The translations under genes were made by a program, and so were the position numbers. Under the pieces are notes generated by a model that saw only the letters and a program-made list of their open reading frames with translations, had not been told where the DNA came from and searched no databases. This document shows, piece by piece, positions 39,455-49,801 of a stretch of 57,654 nt of DNA. This stretch comes from Lysobacteraceae bacterium. GTDB taxonomy: Bacteria; Pseudomonadota; Gammaproteobacteria; Xanthomonadales; Xanthomonadaceae. Within the stretch, counting starts at the first letter, position 1; each line of letters begins with the position of its first letter. Where the stretch lies: NCBI GenBank assembly GCA_028868545.1, contig JAGWUF010000011.1, positions 1 to 57,654 on the forward strand. Reading direction: 5' to 3'.

Positions 39455-40387
39455 TCAGGGTTTGCGATAGGTTTTCTCGCCGGCTTCCACGCGCAGATCC
39501 AGCCGGTTTTCCGGTGGCGGCAACGGGCAGGTGGCGAACGGCGTGAACGCACACGGCGGGTTGTAGGCGCGGTTGAAGTCCAGCAGCACGCGGCCCTTGG
39601 CGTCGGGTTTGGCGGCATCAAGGAAGCGCCCGGCACCGTAACTGCCGTGGCCGCTGGTGCGATCGGCGAACACCAGGAACAGCCCGCCCTCGCCTTCGTC
39701 CAGCGCCTCGATGCGATAGGGCTTGCCGTCACGGGTGAATTCCAGCGCACCGGGGTTGGGGATGTCCTGCACCACGCCGATGATGTTGCCGATGGGCAAC
39801 GTCTTGCCGGCAGGATGCGGCACGAAGCGCGCCATCACCTGCCAGCCGCGCCCGCCCGGCCAGTACTCCAGGCCGGTGAAACGCAGGCGGCTGTCGGCAT
39901 CGGCATGGCGCACCCGCAGCAGCAGGGTATCGCCGCGCCGGATCACCGTGGCCAGGCCCTTGCCGGCATCGAAGCCCAGCACATCCGGCCCGCCAGCATC
40001 GGCATCGCTGCGCAGGTTGCCGCCCCGGCTCGGCACGCCATTGAGGGTGACAGCGGCGTCGGCGCGAAAACTGACACGGCCTTGCTTCAGCGTGAACAGC
40101 CCCAATTGCGGCGGCCCCATGCGCAGGCGGATGCCGTTGTCGCCGCCGCTGCCCACGCGGTGCACACCGGGCTCCAGGCGTTCCAAGCCGATCAAGCTGG
40201 TCCAGCCATCGGGCTTGGTCAATTCGGCCAGACGCTGCGCGCGCCATGTCGCCTGCGCAGACTGGTAGGCGGCCTCCGCCCGTGCCAGCGCAGCACGCTC
40301 GGCGGCGCTGGGGCCGCTGTCGCGGTTGCAGGCGGCCATCGCCAGTGCGGCGACAGCCAGCAGGATCAACGCCCGCGCAGGAACCAT
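39455..40387 (-). CDS. DUF1684 lipoprotein
   Basis: This 310-residue protein has a lipoprotein signal with lipobox 'MAAC' (Cys ~20). The body matches DUF1684: '[21 protein letters not shown]', '[14 protein letters not shown]', '[44 protein letters not shown]'-type C-terminal block (start ~255) with its conserved Asn-Pro-Pro-Cys and Cys-Pro-Leu-Pro segments. The function is unknown. Its start overlaps the end of mutL by 22 bases, so it is co-transcribed. Confidence 0.85.
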   Translation of the reverse strand: MVPARALILLAVAALAMAACNRDSGPSAAERAALARAEAAYQSAQATWRAQRLAELTKPDGWTSLIGLERLEPGVHRVGSGGDNGIRLRMGPPQLGLFTLKQGRVSFRADAAVTLNGVPSRGGNLRSDADAGGPDVLGFDAGKGLATVIRRGDTLLLRVRHADADSRLRFTGLEYWPGGRGWQVMARFVPHPAGKTLPIGNIIGVVQDIPNPGALEFTRDGKPYRIEALDEGEGGLFLVFADRTSGHGSYGAGRFLDAAKPDAKGRVLLDFNRAYNPPCAFTPFATCPLPPPENRLDLRVEAGEKTYRKP

Positions 40388-42168
40388 TTGTCCATCTCCG
40401 CCAGCGAAAAGCGCGTCCAGGTGGGACGGCCGTGGTTGCATTGCCCGGAGCGCTCGGTGGTTTCCATCTCGCGCAGCAGGGCGTTCATTTCGGGAAGGGT
40501 GAGGCGGCGATTGGCGCGCACCGCGCCGTGGCAGGCCATGGTTGCCAGCAGCTCGTCGCGGGTCTCGGCGATGCGCCGCGTGCTGCCGTGTTCACGCAGG
40601 TCGGCGAGCACGTCACGCAGCAGCGCTTCCACGTCGCCGTGTGCCAGCAACGCCGGCACGCTGCGCAGCAGCAGCGACTGCGGGCCGCTGCGCTGCACCT
40701 CGAAGCCCAGTTGCGCCAGCGTGTCGGCTTCGCGCTCGGCCACGTCGGCTTCGCGTTCGGACACCGCCAGGCTGGACGGCACCAGCAGCGGCTGGGTGCG
40801 CAGGCCGGTGCCGTCGTGCGCCGCCTTGAGTTTTTCGTAGCCGATGCGCTCATGCGCAGCGTGCATGTCCACCACGATCAGGCCGTCGGCGTTCTCGGCG
40901 AGGATGTAGATGCCGTGCAGTTGGGCGACGGCGAAGCCGAGTGGCGGCATGCCGCCGGGCGCGTCGTCCGGCATCGGCATCGCAACCGCCGGCTGCATCG
41001 AAGCGACATCGGCAGACGGCGCATACAGCGCGGCATACGCGGCGGGCGCATCGCCCACGCGCAAGCCCATCGCCTGCTGCTGCGGCGGCGACGGCATCGA
41101 CCAGCGCGGCGCATCGGTGGCCACCTGCATCGGCGCGGTGGGCGCGGCCATGCTGCCGGCGCGGGTGTCCGCCAGCGCGGCATGCAGGGTGCGATAGACG
41201 AAATCGTGGACGAGCCGTGATTCGCGGAAGCGCACCTCGTGCTTGGCCGGATGCACGTTCACATCCACTCCGCGCGGGTCGAGTTCGAGGAACAGCACAT
41301 AGGCCGGATGACGGCCGTGGAACAGCACGTCGCTGTAGCCCTGCCGCACCGCGTGGGCGATGTTGCGGTCGCGCACGCTGCGACCGTTGACGTACAGATA
41401 CTGCTGGTCGGCGCTGGCGCGGTTGTAGGCCGGCTGCGCGATCCAGCCGTGCAGGCGCATGCCGGCGCCGGCGTGATCCACGCGCAGCGCGTTGCGGGCG
41501 AACTCCTCGCCCAGCGCCTCGTGCAGGCGCACTTCCGAGAGCATCGTGCCTGCTTGGAGCTGGCCCTCGCCCTTCCAGCGCCGCGACGGCTTGCCGTTGT
41601 GGGTGACGCGCAGCTCCACGTCCGGCCGCGCCAGCGCCAGCGTGCGCAGCCATTCCTCGATATGCGACAGCTCGGTGCGTTCGGCGCGCAGGAACTTGCG
41701 CCGCGCCGGCACGTTGAAGAACAGGTCGCGCACCTCGACGGTTGTGCCGTGCGGATGCGCGTTCGGCGCAACCTCGCCCAACCTGCCACCATCGATGCGC
41801 AGCTCGGCGCCGTGTTCGGCGTCGCGCCGCCGCGAAGCGAGGCGGAAGCGGCTGACCGAGGCCACCGACGGCAGCGCCTCGCCGCGAAAACCCAGCGTGG
41901 CCACCGCTTCTAAATCATCAATACTGGCAATCTTGCTGGTGGCATGGCGGCTCACCGCCAGCGGCAGTTCCTCCGGCGCGATGCCGCCACCGTCATCGCG
42001 GATGCGGATCAGGCGCACGCCGCCTTCTTCCAGGTCGATGTCGATGCGTTTGGCACCGGCGTCCAGCGCGTTTTCGACCAATTCCTTGACCACGGACGCG
42101 GGCCGCTCGACGACTTCGCCGGCGGCGATCTGGTTGATGAGGACTTCGGGAAGCTGGCGGATATTCAC
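40366..42168 (-). CDS. mutL: DNA mismatch repair protein MutL
   Basis: MutL links MutS to downstream repair steps. The 600-residue protein has the GHKL ATPase N-terminus ('[35 protein letters not shown]', 'DDGGGI', 'TLGFRGEAL', '[20 protein letters not shown]') and a C-terminal dimerisation domain. The C-terminus has '[13 protein letters not shown]', close to the DQHA-x2-E-x4-E endonuclease motif, and 'CNHGRPT' near the end, which suggests a nicking MutL used without MutH. The gene lies between amiC and the DUF1684 gene; amiC-mutL is a conserved order. Confidence 0.96.
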   Translation of the reverse strand: MNIRQLPEVLINQIAAGEVVERPASVVKELVENALDAGAKRIDIDLEEGGVRLIRIRDDGGGIAPEELPLAVSRHATSKIASIDDLEAVATLGFRGEALPSVASVSRFRLASRRRDAEHGAELRIDGGRLGEVAPNAHPHGTTVEVRDLFFNVPARRKFLRAERTELSHIEEWLRTLALARPDVELRVTHNGKPSRRWKGEGQLQAGTMLSEVRLHEALGEEFARNALRVDHAGAGMRLHGWIAQPAYNRASADQQYLYVNGRSVRDRNIAHAVRQGYSDVLFHGRHPAYVLFLELDPRGVDVNVHPAKHEVRFRESRLVHDFVYRTLHAALADTRAGSMAAPTAPMQVATDAPRWSMPSPPQQQAMGLRVGDAPAAYAALYAPSADVASMQPAVAMPMPDDAPGGMPPLGFAVAQLHGIYILAENADGLIVVDMHAAHERIGYEKLKAAHDGTGLRTQPLLVPSSLAVSEREADVAEREADTLAQLGFEVQRSGPQSLLLRSVPALLAHGDVEALLRDVLADLREHGSTRRIAETRDELLATMACHGAVRANRRLTLPEMNALLREMETTERSGQCNHGRPTWTRFSLAEMDKWFLRGR

Positions 42169-42191
42169 CCGCGCAGTGTAACGGCTGGCCG

Positions 42192-43553
42192 TCAGCGGCT
42201 GCCGCCGATGCCGGTGCGCGCGGGCGCATCCGCAGCCGCCGGCTGCGCGGCCTGCGCGCGCGCCGCGTACAAGGTGCCCGGCGGCGGCTGGCGCGAGAAG
42301 TAGGTGTCGATGCCGTCCAGGATCGCAGCGGCCAGCGTGCGCTGGAAGGCGGGGTCGGTCAGGCGCTTTTCTTCATCCGGATTGGAAATGAAGGCGGTTT
42401 CCACCAGCATCGCCGGCATCTTGTCGGAGGTGCGCAGCACCGCGAAATTGGCGCGCTCGATGTCGGGCTTGTGGTTGTTGCCCACCCGCTTGAGCCCGCC
42501 CAGCACATGGTCGGCAGCATCTTCGGACGCCTTCATGTTGCCGCTCTGGGTGAGGTCCAGCAGCACCGAGGTCAGGGTGTTGTCGGAAACCCGCACACGC
42601 CCGCCACCAATCACGTCGGCAGCGTTTTCCTTGTCGGCCAGCCAGCGCGCGCGCTGCGAGGACGCCCCGCGGGTGGACAGCACGTACACCGAAGACCCCC
42701 GCGCGCTGCGGTTTTCGGCGGCATCGGCATGGATCGACAGGAAAATGTCGGCCTTGTTGGCACTGGCGCGACGGGCGCGGTATTCCAGCGGGATGAACAC
42801 GTCGGTATCGCGGGTCAAATAGGCCTTCAAGCCAGGCGTGGCATTGACCTGCCGCGCCAGCTCGCGCGCAATGGCCAAGGTGACGTCTTTCTCGCGCGCG
42901 CCGTTCAGGCCGTGCGCACCGGGATCCTGGCCACCGTGGCCGGCATCAATCGCCACGATCAGCGGGCGCATGCCTTTTTGCATCGGCAGTCTCGACGGCG
43001 GCACATCGGCGACTGGCGCAGAGGGTGCGTCCGCCGCAGCGGGCGACGCGGGCACCTGGGCAATGGTCGCTGCCGTTGCCGGTGCAGTGTCGCCAGCACC
43101 GACCGCGGAGGGTTGCGGGGTCACCGCCGCATTCGGCGCGGGGACTGCGTCATCACCCGGCCATTCCAGTTGCAGCTGGGCACCCGTGCCAGTGGTTTCC
43201 AGCAGGGTGGGAATGGCCGCGACCTTGCTGGACAGGTCGAACACTACCCGCACCGTGCCGGCTTGCGGCTGGCCGGTGCGCACGGCCTTGACGATACCCA
43301 CGCCACCCGGCAGCGCGACACTGCGTGCCAGACGGCTTTCCGGGAAATCCACGGCCAACCGCTCGGGGTTGGAAAGGCGGATCAGCTTGTAGTCGCCCGG
43401 CTTGTCCAGCTGCACCACTGCACGTGTACCGGTGGCACTGGTTTCGATGCGCAACTGCTTGATTTCAGTGGCATTCGCGGAAGCACAAGCGAATACTGCC
43501 AGCACCATGGCGGCTGGCATCCAGTGCTGAATCCGGTGTCCCTTCGCGCGCAT
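42192..43553 (-). CDS. amiC: N-acetylmuramoyl-L-alanine amidase (AmiC type)
   Basis: This periplasmic zinc amidase cuts the bond between MurNAc and the stem peptide during septum splitting. The 453-residue protein has a signal peptide (residues ~1-28), an N-terminal AMIN domain (~30-130) for septal targeting, a Pro/Ala linker and an Amidase_3 domain from ~185. Zinc and catalytic residues are visible: '[12 protein letters not shown]', 'EKDVTLAIA', 'SIHADAAEN' and '[12 protein letters not shown]'. NlpD encoded at 23496-24302 is the expected activator. It is downstream of tsaE on the same strand and upstream of mutL. Confidence 0.95.
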   Translation of the reverse strand: MRAKGHRIQHWMPAAMVLAVFACASANATEIKQLRIETSATGTRAVVQLDKPGDYKLIRLSNPERLAVDFPESRLARSVALPGGVGIVKAVRTGQPQAGTVRVVFDLSSKVAAIPTLLETTGTGAQLQLEWPGDDAVPAPNAAVTPQPSAVGAGDTAPATAATIAQVPASPAAADAPSAPVADVPPSRLPMQKGMRPLIVAIDAGHGGQDPGAHGLNGAREKDVTLAIARELARQVNATPGLKAYLTRDTDVFIPLEYRARRASANKADIFLSIHADAAENRSARGSSVYVLSTRGASSQRARWLADKENAADVIGGGRVRVSDNTLTSVLLDLTQSGNMKASEDAADHVLGGLKRVGNNHKPDIERANFAVLRTSDKMPAMLVETAFISNPDEEKRLTDPAFQRTLAAAILDGIDTYFSRQPPPGTLYAARAQAAQPAAADAPARTGIGGSR

Positions 43554-43560
43554 GGGGCGG

Positions 43561-43589
43561 AGTTAACCACCTGAAAGCGCATTTTGCAA
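43561..43589 (-). promoter_or_regulatory. Promoter of amiC
   Basis: On the minus strand TTGCAA (43589-43584), a 17-base spacer and TTAACT (43566-43561) form a -35/-10 pair ending 7 bases before the amiC ATG. There is no Shine-Dalgarno sequence, so the transcript may be leaderless. The surrounding ~70 bases are AT-rich. Confidence 0.5.
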
Positions 43590-43660
43590 GTTGTTTTCCC
43601 TTCAAAATCCGTAACCTGCAAGATATTCCTTAGCCTGTGCCGAGCTGATGCCCGCAAAGC

Positions 43661-44116
43661 TCACGCCAGCGCCAGCCTGTCCAGCCAGGCCTTGCCGCAA
43701 GCGGTGTGTGGCACAAGGGTACAGTGCCGCCCCGCACCTGCCACCGCCAATGCGATGTCCAGGTCGGCCGGCGGCAGCGCGCCCTGCCCGCGCTCGGGCC
43801 ATTCCACCAGCCACAGCCGGGCCTCGGCCGGGTCGAGGCCAAGGAACTCCAGCTCCCCGGGATTGCCGATTCGGTACAAATCCAGATGCAGGGCCAACCC
43901 GCCGGCCGGCAGCGCGTACTGCTCCACCAAAGTGTAGGTGGGGCTGCGGATGGTGCCGGTGACGCCGAGCGTGCGCAGCAACGCCCGGGCCAAGGTGGAT
44001 TTGCCGGCACCAAGGTCGCCGTGCAGGTGGGCAACAGCACGTGCCGGCAATTGTCGGGCCAGCCGCGCGCCCAGCGCTTCGGTGGCGGCGCTATCTTCGA
44101 GTTGAAGTTCGATCAT
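43661..44116 (-). CDS. tsaE: tRNA threonylcarbamoyladenosine biosynthesis ATPase TsaE
   Basis: TsaE works with TsaB/TsaD to make t6A at position 37 of ANN-decoding tRNAs. The 151-residue protein has the P loop 'GDLGAGKSTLARALL', 'SPTYTLVEQY' and 'LDLYRIGNPGELEFLG', all typical. Start ATG 44116 begins 5 bases after the nnr stop, so nnr-tsaE are probably one transcript, the usual arrangement. Confidence 0.95.
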   Translation of the reverse strand: MIELQLEDSAATEALGARLARQLPARAVAHLHGDLGAGKSTLARALLRTLGVTGTIRSPTYTLVEQYALPAGGLALHLDLYRIGNPGELEFLGLDPAEARLWLVEWPERGQGALPPADLDIALAVAGAGRHCTLVPHTACGKAWLDRLALA

Positions 44117-44120
44117 CCGT

Positions 44121-45596
44121 CTATCGTCGCACCGGATTGGCCAGCCTGCGCAACCATGGCAGCAAATCGCTGGGCAGCAGGCCGCGTTCGCCATCCTCGC
44201 GCGCGGCGGCATCGCCGGCGGCGGCGTGCAGCAGGGCGCCGGCCACTGCCGCGTCATGCGCTGCGAAGCCCTGCCCGCGCAGCGCCGCGACGACGCCGGT
44301 CAGCACGTCGCCCATGCCACCGGTGCCCATGCCGGGGTTGCCGGCGCAGATCACCGCCGGCGCGGCATCGCCGGCAGAGACGGCAATACTGCCGGCACCC
44401 TTCAGCACCACCGTGCAGCCCAGCCGTGCCTGCAGCGCCACGGCGGCGGCGAAACGGTCGCGCTGCACTTCGGCGATGGTGCAGCCGATCAGGCGCGCGG
44501 CTTCGCCCGGATGCGGGGTGATGCAGTCGTCTGTGCGCAGGCCGCCGCCGGCATCCGCCAGCAGGTTCAGGGCATCGGCGTCGAACACGCGCGGCTTGTC
44601 GCTTCGCATCACCGCCTGCCACAACGCGCGGCCCCATTCGCCCTGCCCCAGCCCCGGGCCGAGTGCCAGCACGTCCGCGCGTGCCAGCAGCGGCGGCAGC
44701 TCCGCCGTGCCTTCCACCGCATGCACCATCGCTTCCGGGCAGCGCGCCAGCAGCGCCGGCACGTGCGCCGCGCGGGTCGCCACGCTGACCAGCCCCGCAC
44801 CGCTGCGCAGCGCCGCCTGCGCGGCCAGCAAAATCGCGCCGCCGCTGCCGGCATCGCCACCGATGCACAGCACGTGACCGTTGCGGCCCTTGTGGCCGTC
44901 GCGCGGACGCAGCGGGAAGAAGCCGGCCAGCGCATCGGCGCGATACGCCAGCGCGGTCGGCGCGATGCCGTCGAATGCCGACGCCGGCAGCTCCAGCGCC
45001 GCCAGCTCCAGTTCGCCGCAGTGATCCAGCGCGGTGCCGGTGCGCAGGCCGCGATGGCGGGCGAGGAACTGCAGCGTGCAATCGGCCACCACCGCCGCGC
45101 CCGGCGCGCTGCCGGTGGCCGCATCCAGCCCGCTGGGTACGTCCAATGCCAGCACCGGCGCGGGGTGCGTGTTGATGGCGGCGATCAGCGCCGTGGTAGC
45201 CGCATCCGGCGCGCGCGCCAGGCCGATGCCGAACAACGCATCGACGATCAGGTCGGCATCGCCCAGTTCGCCGTCGATGGTGCCGCCTGCGGCCAGATAG
45301 TCCGCGCAGGCACGCTGCGCCAGTTCACTCGCGGGCGCGGCCAGGCGCAGCACGCGCACTTCGCGCCCGGCCGCGTGCGCATGCCGCGCCAGCACGTAGC
45401 CGTCGCCACCGTTGTTGCCCGGCCCGCAGACGACCACGATGCGCATGGCCCGTGGCCAGTGCTTGAGCGCGCAGCGCCAGCCGGCCTGCCCGGCACGCGC
45501 CATCAGCGCGAATGCATCGCCGTCGCACAGCGCGGTGCCGCGCGCTTCCAGTTGCCGCAACGCATCCGGATCAAACAGTGGAAACGGGCTGTGCAT
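44121..45596 (-). CDS. nnr: Bifunctional NAD(P)HX epimerase/dehydratase
   Basis: Nnr repairs hydrated NAD(P)H: the N-terminal YjeF domain epimerises NAD(P)HX and the C-terminal ribokinase-like domain dehydrates it with ADP or ATP. The 491-residue protein shows 'VVVCGPGNNGGDGYVLARH' and 'LIVDALFGIGL' (epimerase), then 'GGDAGSGGAILLAAQAALRSGAGLVS', 'ITPHPGEAARL' and 'GNPGMGTGGMGDVLTG' (dehydratase). Start ATG 45596 is preferred to an in-frame upstream start that would overlap the queG promoter. Confidence 0.94.
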   Translation of the reverse strand: MHSPFPLFDPDALRQLEARGTALCDGDAFALMARAGQAGWRCALKHWPRAMRIVVVCGPGNNGGDGYVLARHAHAAGREVRVLRLAAPASELAQRACADYLAAGGTIDGELGDADLIVDALFGIGLARAPDAATTALIAAINTHPAPVLALDVPSGLDAATGSAPGAAVVADCTLQFLARHRGLRTGTALDHCGELELAALELPASAFDGIAPTALAYRADALAGFFPLRPRDGHKGRNGHVLCIGGDAGSGGAILLAAQAALRSGAGLVSVATRAAHVPALLARCPEAMVHAVEGTAELPPLLARADVLALGPGLGQGEWGRALWQAVMRSDKPRVFDADALNLLADAGGGLRTDDCITPHPGEAARLIGCTIAEVQRDRFAAAVALQARLGCTVVLKGAGSIAVSAGDAAPAVICAGNPGMGTGGMGDVLTGVVAALRGQGFAAHDAAVAGALLHAAAGDAAAREDGERGLLPSDLLPWLRRLANPVRR

Positions 45597-45620
45597 CGAA
45601 ACGACTCCGGTATGCAGACC

Positions 45621-45626
45621 TATAAT
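45621..45626 (+). promoter_or_regulatory. Consensus -10 box (TATAAT) of queG
   Basis: A perfect TATAAT ends 7 bases before the queG ATG, so transcription should start at or within a base or two of the start codon. No Shine-Dalgarno sequence is present. The -35 is weak. Confidence 0.65.
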
Positions 45627-45633
45627 TTGCGCC

Positions 45634-46689
45634 ATGTCCACGCCCGACTACAACGCACTTGCCGCGCGTATCCGCGCCCTTGCGCACGACGCCGGCTTCC
45701 AGCGGGTGGGTATCACCGGGGTGGAGCTCAAGCAGGACGAAGCGCATCTGCTCGATTGGCTGGGCCAGCAGCTGTACGGCTCGATGGAATGGATGGCGCG
45801 CCACGGCGTGCTGCGCGCGCGGCCGGCGGAACTGCTGCCGGGCACGCTGCGGGTGATCTCGGTGGGGCTGGACTACGGCAAGAACCCGGATGCCGCCTGG
45901 GCCAACCTGCGCGAGCACGAGCGCGCCTACGTTGCCCGCTACGCGCTGGGCCGCGACTACCACAAGCTGATGCGCAACCGCCTGCAGAAACTGGCCGAAG
46001 TGGTGCAGGCGGAGATCGGCCCGTTCGGCCACCGCGCCTTCACCGACTCGGCGCCGGTGCTGGAACGCGCGCTGGCGCGCAACGCCGGGCTGGGCTGGAT
46101 CGGCAAGCACACCTGCCTGATCGACAAGGACGGCGGCAGCTGGTTTTTCCTCGGGGAACTCTTTGTCGATATCCCGCTGCCGGTCGATCCGCCGGCCACC
46201 GCCCATTGCGGCAGCTGCACCCGCTGCATCGACATTTGCCCGACGCAGGCCATCACCGCGCCGTACCGGCTGGATGCGCGCCGCTGCATTTCCTACCTCA
46301 CCATCGAGCACGAAGGCAGCATCGACGAGGAGCTGCGCCCGCTGATGGGCAACCGCATCTTCGGCTGCGACGACTGCCAGCTGGCCTGCCCGTGGAACAA
46401 GTTCGCCAAGCGCAGCGACGAGCCGGATTTCCGCGCCCGCAACGATCTGGACAAGGCCAGCCTGGCCGAACTGTTCGCGTGGGAGGAAGACGAATTCCTG
46501 CGCCGCAGCGAGGGCAGCGCGATCCGCCGCAGCGGACACGAGCGCTGGCTGCGCAACATCGCGATTGCCCTCGGCAATGCGCCGACCACCCCGGCGGTGC
46601 TGGCCGCGCTGGAAACCCGCCGCAACCACCCATCGCCGGTGGTGCGCGAACACGTGGAATGGGCGCTGCGCCGCCACGGCGCAGCCTGA
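45634..46689 (+). CDS. queG: Epoxyqueuosine reductase
   Basis: QueG performs the last step of queuosine synthesis on tRNA using cobalamin and two [4Fe-4S] clusters. The 351-residue protein has cluster motifs 'CGSCTRCIDICPTQA' and 'CDDCQLACPWN', 'LDARRCISYLTIEHEG' and the typical N-terminal 'VGLDYGKNP' and 'GRDYHKLMRNRL'. Start ATG 45634 follows a perfect -10 box. It is divergent from nnr. Confidence 0.96.
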   Translation: MSTPDYNALAARIRALAHDAGFQRVGITGVELKQDEAHLLDWLGQQLYGSMEWMARHGVLRARPAELLPGTLRVISVGLDYGKNPDAAWANLREHERAYVARYALGRDYHKLMRNRLQKLAEVVQAEIGPFGHRAFTDSAPVLERALARNAGLGWIGKHTCLIDKDGGSWFFLGELFVDIPLPVDPPATAHCGSCTRCIDICPTQAITAPYRLDARRCISYLTIEHEGSIDEELRPLMGNRIFGCDDCQLACPWNKFAKRSDEPDFRARNDLDKASLAELFAWEEDEFLRRSEGSAIRRSGHERWLRNIAIALGNAPTTPAVLAALETRRNHPSPVVREHVEWALRRHGAA

Positions 46690-46721
46690 GCGCAACCCGC
46701 CAGCCGCCATCGCGATGGCCT

Positions 46722-46727
46722 TAGAAT
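46722..46727 (+). promoter_or_regulatory. Candidate -10 box (TAGAAT) of parC
   Basis: TAGAAT (5/6) ends 6 bases before the parC ATG and there is no Shine-Dalgarno sequence, so a leaderless transcript is likely. Confidence 0.5.
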
Positions 46728-46733
46728 GGCCGG

Positions 46734-48983
46734 ATGACCGACGATCTCCTCCGCGCCACCTTCCACGGTTTCGAACAAATCCCCCTGCGCGAGTACGCCG
46801 AGCGCGCCTACCTCGACTACTCGATGTACGTGGTGCTGGACCGCGCCCTGCCGTTCATCGGCGACGGCCTCAAGCCGGTGCAGCGCCGCATCATCTATGC
46901 GATGAGCGAGCTTGGGCTGAACGCCTCCGCCAAGCCGAAGAAATCCGCCCGCACCGTCGGCGACGTGATCGGCAAGTACCACCCGCACGGCGACTCCGCC
47001 TGCTACGAGGCGATGGTGCTGATGGCGCAGCCGTTCTCGTGGCGCTATCCACTGATCGAGGGCCAGGGCAACTTCGGCTCCAGCGACGACCCCAAGTCGT
47101 TCGCGGCGATGCGCTACACCGAATCCAAGCTCTCGCCGATCGCCGAGGTGCTGCTGGGCGAGCTGGGCCAGGGCACGGTGGACTGGACGCCCAATTTCGA
47201 CGGCACCCTGGAAGAACCCACCTGGATGCCGGCGCGGCTGCCGCACCTGCTGCTGAACGGCACCACCGGCATTGCGGTGGGCATGGCCACCGACGTGCCG
47301 CCGCACAATTTGAATGAAATCGTCAGCGCCTGCGTGCGCCTGCTGGACGACCCCGACGCCACCGTGCGCGACCTGTGCGAGCACGTGCGCGGCCCGGACT
47401 ACCCCACCGCGGCGGAGATCATCACCGCGCCTGCCGACCTGCTGAGCCTGTACGAAACCGGCATCGGCAGCGTGCGCGCGCGCGCCGTGTTCGTGAAGGA
47501 ACAGGCCAATATCGTCATCACCGAGCTGCCGCACCAGGTCAGCCCGAGCAAGGTGATCGAACAGATCGCAAACCAGATGCGGGCCAAGAAGCTGCCGTGG
47601 CTGGAGGACATCCGCGACGAGTCCGACCACGCCAACCCCACCCGCATCGTGCTGATCCCGCGCAGCAACCGGGTGGATGCCGAACAACTGATGGGCCACC
47701 TGTTCGCCACCACCGACCTGGAAAAAAGCTTCCGGGTCAACATGAACGTGATCGGGCTGGACGGCCGCCCGCAGGTGAAGAACCTGAAGATGCTGCTGTC
47801 CGAATGGCTGAGCTTCCGCCAGACCACCGTCACCCGCCGCTTGAAGCACCGGCTGGAAAAAGTCGAGCGCCGCCTGCACTTGCTGGAAGGCTTGCTGGTG
47901 GCCTTCCTCAATCTGGATGAAGTGATCCGCATCATCCGCACCGAGGACGAGCCGAAGGCGGTGCTGATGGCCCGTTTCTCGCTCAGCGAGGATCAGGCCG
48001 ATTACATCCTCGACACCAAGCTGAAGCAGCTCGCGCGGCTGGAGGAAATGAAGATCCGCGGCGAGCAGGACGAGCTGGCCGCCGAGCGCGAGAAGCTGCT
48101 GGCCACGCTGGACAGCAAGGCCAAGCTGAAGAAGCTGATCAAGGACGAACTGCTGGCCGATGCCAAGAAGTTCGGCGATACCCGCCGCAGCCCGCTGGTG
48201 GCGCGCCAGGCCGCGCAGGCGCTGGACGAGACCGAGCTGGTGGCGAGCGAGCCGATGACCGTGGTGGTCAGTGAAAAGGGCTGGGTGCGCGCCGCCAAGG
48301 GCCACGACATCGACGCCGCCGGCCTGTCCTACCGCGAAGGCGACCGCCTGCTGGCGGCGGTGCGCGCGCGCAGCACCCAGCAGGTGGCCTTCCTCGATTC
48401 CACCGGCCGCAGCTACTCGACATCGGTGCACACCTTGCCCAGCGCGCGCGGCAACGGCGAACCGCTGACCGGGCGCTTCGCCCCTGCTGCCGGTGCCACG
48501 TTCGAAGCGCTGGCCAGCGGCGGCAACGACGACCGGCTGGTGATCGCCTCCAGCCACGGCTACGGCTTCGTCACCCGCTTCGAAAACCTGACCAGCCGCA
48601 ACAAGGCCGGCAAGGCGCTGTTGTCGCTGTCCGACGGTGGCCACGTGCTGCAACCGGCGATGGTGGCCAGCGTCGAAGCCGACCGGATAGTGACTGTCAC
48701 CAGCGCCGGCCACGTGCTGGCGTTCCCGGTGGCCGAACTGCCCGAGCTGGACAAGGGCAAAGGCAACAAGCTCATCGAGATCCCGAAGGCCAAGCGCGGC
48801 ACCGAGAAAGTGGTGGCGATCGCGGTGGTGCCCGCAGGTGGCAAGCTGCTGGTGCAGTCGGGCGCGCGCACCATGACCCTAGCCTTCCGCGAGCTGGAAC
48901 CCTACCTCGGCGCGCGCGGTTCGCGCGGTGGCCTGCTGCCACGCGGCTGGCAGAAGGTGGATGGGTTGGCGGTGGAATCCTGA
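46734..48983 (+). CDS. parC: DNA topoisomerase IV subunit A
   Basis: ParC with ParE unlinks daughter chromosomes. The 749-residue protein has the catalytic Tyr at Y128 ('RYTESKLS'), '[12 protein letters not shown]' with S88 and E92 at the E. coli Ser80/Glu84 positions (wild-type quinolone pocket), the coiled-coil arm around residues 360-470, and a short C-terminal wing with degenerate GyrA-box repeats, which separates ParC from GyrA. parE is not in the window. Confidence 0.96.
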   Translation: MTDDLLRATFHGFEQIPLREYAERAYLDYSMYVVLDRALPFIGDGLKPVQRRIIYAMSELGLNASAKPKKSARTVGDVIGKYHPHGDSACYEAMVLMAQPFSWRYPLIEGQGNFGSSDDPKSFAAMRYTESKLSPIAEVLLGELGQGTVDWTPNFDGTLEEPTWMPARLPHLLLNGTTGIAVGMATDVPPHNLNEIVSACVRLLDDPDATVRDLCEHVRGPDYPTAAEIITAPADLLSLYETGIGSVRARAVFVKEQANIVITELPHQVSPSKVIEQIANQMRAKKLPWLEDIRDESDHANPTRIVLIPRSNRVDAEQLMGHLFATTDLEKSFRVNMNVIGLDGRPQVKNLKMLLSEWLSFRQTTVTRRLKHRLEKVERRLHLLEGLLVAFLNLDEVIRIIRTEDEPKAVLMARFSLSEDQADYILDTKLKQLARLEEMKIRGEQDELAAEREKLLATLDSKAKLKKLIKDELLADAKKFGDTRRSPLVARQAAQALDETELVASEPMTVVVSEKGWVRAAKGHDIDAAGLSYREGDRLLAAVRARSTQQVAFLDSTGRSYSTSVHTLPSARGNGEPLTGRFAPAAGATFEALASGGNDDRLVIASSHGYGFVTRFENLTSRNKAGKALLSLSDGGHVLQPAMVASVEADRIVTVTSAGHVLAFPVAELPELDKGKGNKLIEIPKAKRGTEKVVAIAVVPAGGKLLVQSGARTMTLAFRELEPYLGARGSRGGLLPRGWQKVDGLAVES

Positions 48984-49085
48984 AACCTTACAGCGATGGC
49001 GAGGCCGTCGCGCGTTTCGCGCAGCGGCATTCCAACCGCGTAGCGAAATGCACGGCGGTAGGCGCCATCGAACGAGGAGACACAA

Positions 49086-49739
49086 ATGCACCCTGATTTC
49101 TGGCACCAGCGCTGGCAGCAGCAACAAATCGGCTTCCACCAAGCCACCCCTACCCCGCTGCTGCAGAAGCACTGGCCGGCGCTGGGCGTGCCGGCCGATG
49201 CCCGCGTGTTCGTGCCGCTGTGCGGCAAATCACTGGACTTGGCATGGCTGGCCGGCCAGGGGTATCGGGTGCTGGGCGTGGAGCTGTCGCAGATCGCGGT
49301 GGATGCGTTCTTCGCCGAACACGGGCTGGTACCCGAGATCGAGGACACCCGTTACGGCCGGCACCATCGTGCCGGCGGCATCGAACTGATCTGCGGCGAC
49401 GCCTTCGGCCTGGACGCTGAACTGCTGGCCAGCTGCAGCGCCGTATTCGACCGCGCCGCGCTGATCGCGCTGCCGCCAGCCATGCGCCAACGGTACGTCG
49501 GCGAACTCCATGCCCGGCTGCCCGGCGGCTGCCGTGGCCTGCTGATCACCCTGGAATATCCGCAACAAGACCGCGACGGCCCGCCATTCTCGGTGCCGGA
49601 AGATGAAGTGCGCGCTCTGTACGCCGGCGCATGGGATGTCGACCTGCTGGAGCGCCGACCGATCCTAGCCGATCACCCGGGCTTCGTGAATGGGGCAAGC
49701 CGGCTGGACACCGCCGTGTTCCGCCTGCACCGCCGATGA
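49086..49739 (+). CDS. tpm: Thiopurine S-methyltransferase
   Basis: Tpm transfers methyl from SAM to thiopurines and, in bacteria, to selenium and tellurium compounds. The 217-residue protein shows 'FWHQRWQQQQIGFHQ', 'VFVPLCGKSLDLAWLAGQGYRVLGVELS' (SAM site) and 'FDRAALIALPPAMR'. A GAGGAG Shine-Dalgarno precedes ATG 49086. Confidence 0.94.
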   Translation: MHPDFWHQRWQQQQIGFHQATPTPLLQKHWPALGVPADARVFVPLCGKSLDLAWLAGQGYRVLGVELSQIAVDAFFAEHGLVPEIEDTRYGRHHRAGGIELICGDAFGLDAELLASCSAVFDRAALIALPPAMRQRYVGELHARLPGGCRGLLITLEYPQQDRDGPPFSVPEDEVRALYAGAWDVDLLERRPILADHPGFVNGASRLDTAVFRLHRR

Positions 49740-49753
49740 ACCTGCACCGGCGG

Positions 49754-49767
49754 TTGACCAGGATCAA
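49754..49767. promoter_or_regulatory. FNR-type box upstream of hemN
   Basis: TTGAC-CAGG-ATCAA matches the FNR consensus TTGAT-N4-ATCAA at nine of ten positions. Its centre is 41.5 bases before the A of the hemN ATG, and TAAGCT (49790-49795) sits at -12 to -7 relative to that A. This is the class II FNR activation geometry if transcription starts at the AUG. Confidence 0.72.
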
Positions 49768-49801
49768 TTCGCATTCGCCCGCATCTGCCTAAGCTGCGCA
49801 C

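Noticed and set aside
46293-48713. Long open frame antisense to queG/parC (806 codons)
   Set aside because: It mirrors conserved ParC codons on the other strand; the translation is His/Gly/Ala-rich without domains.
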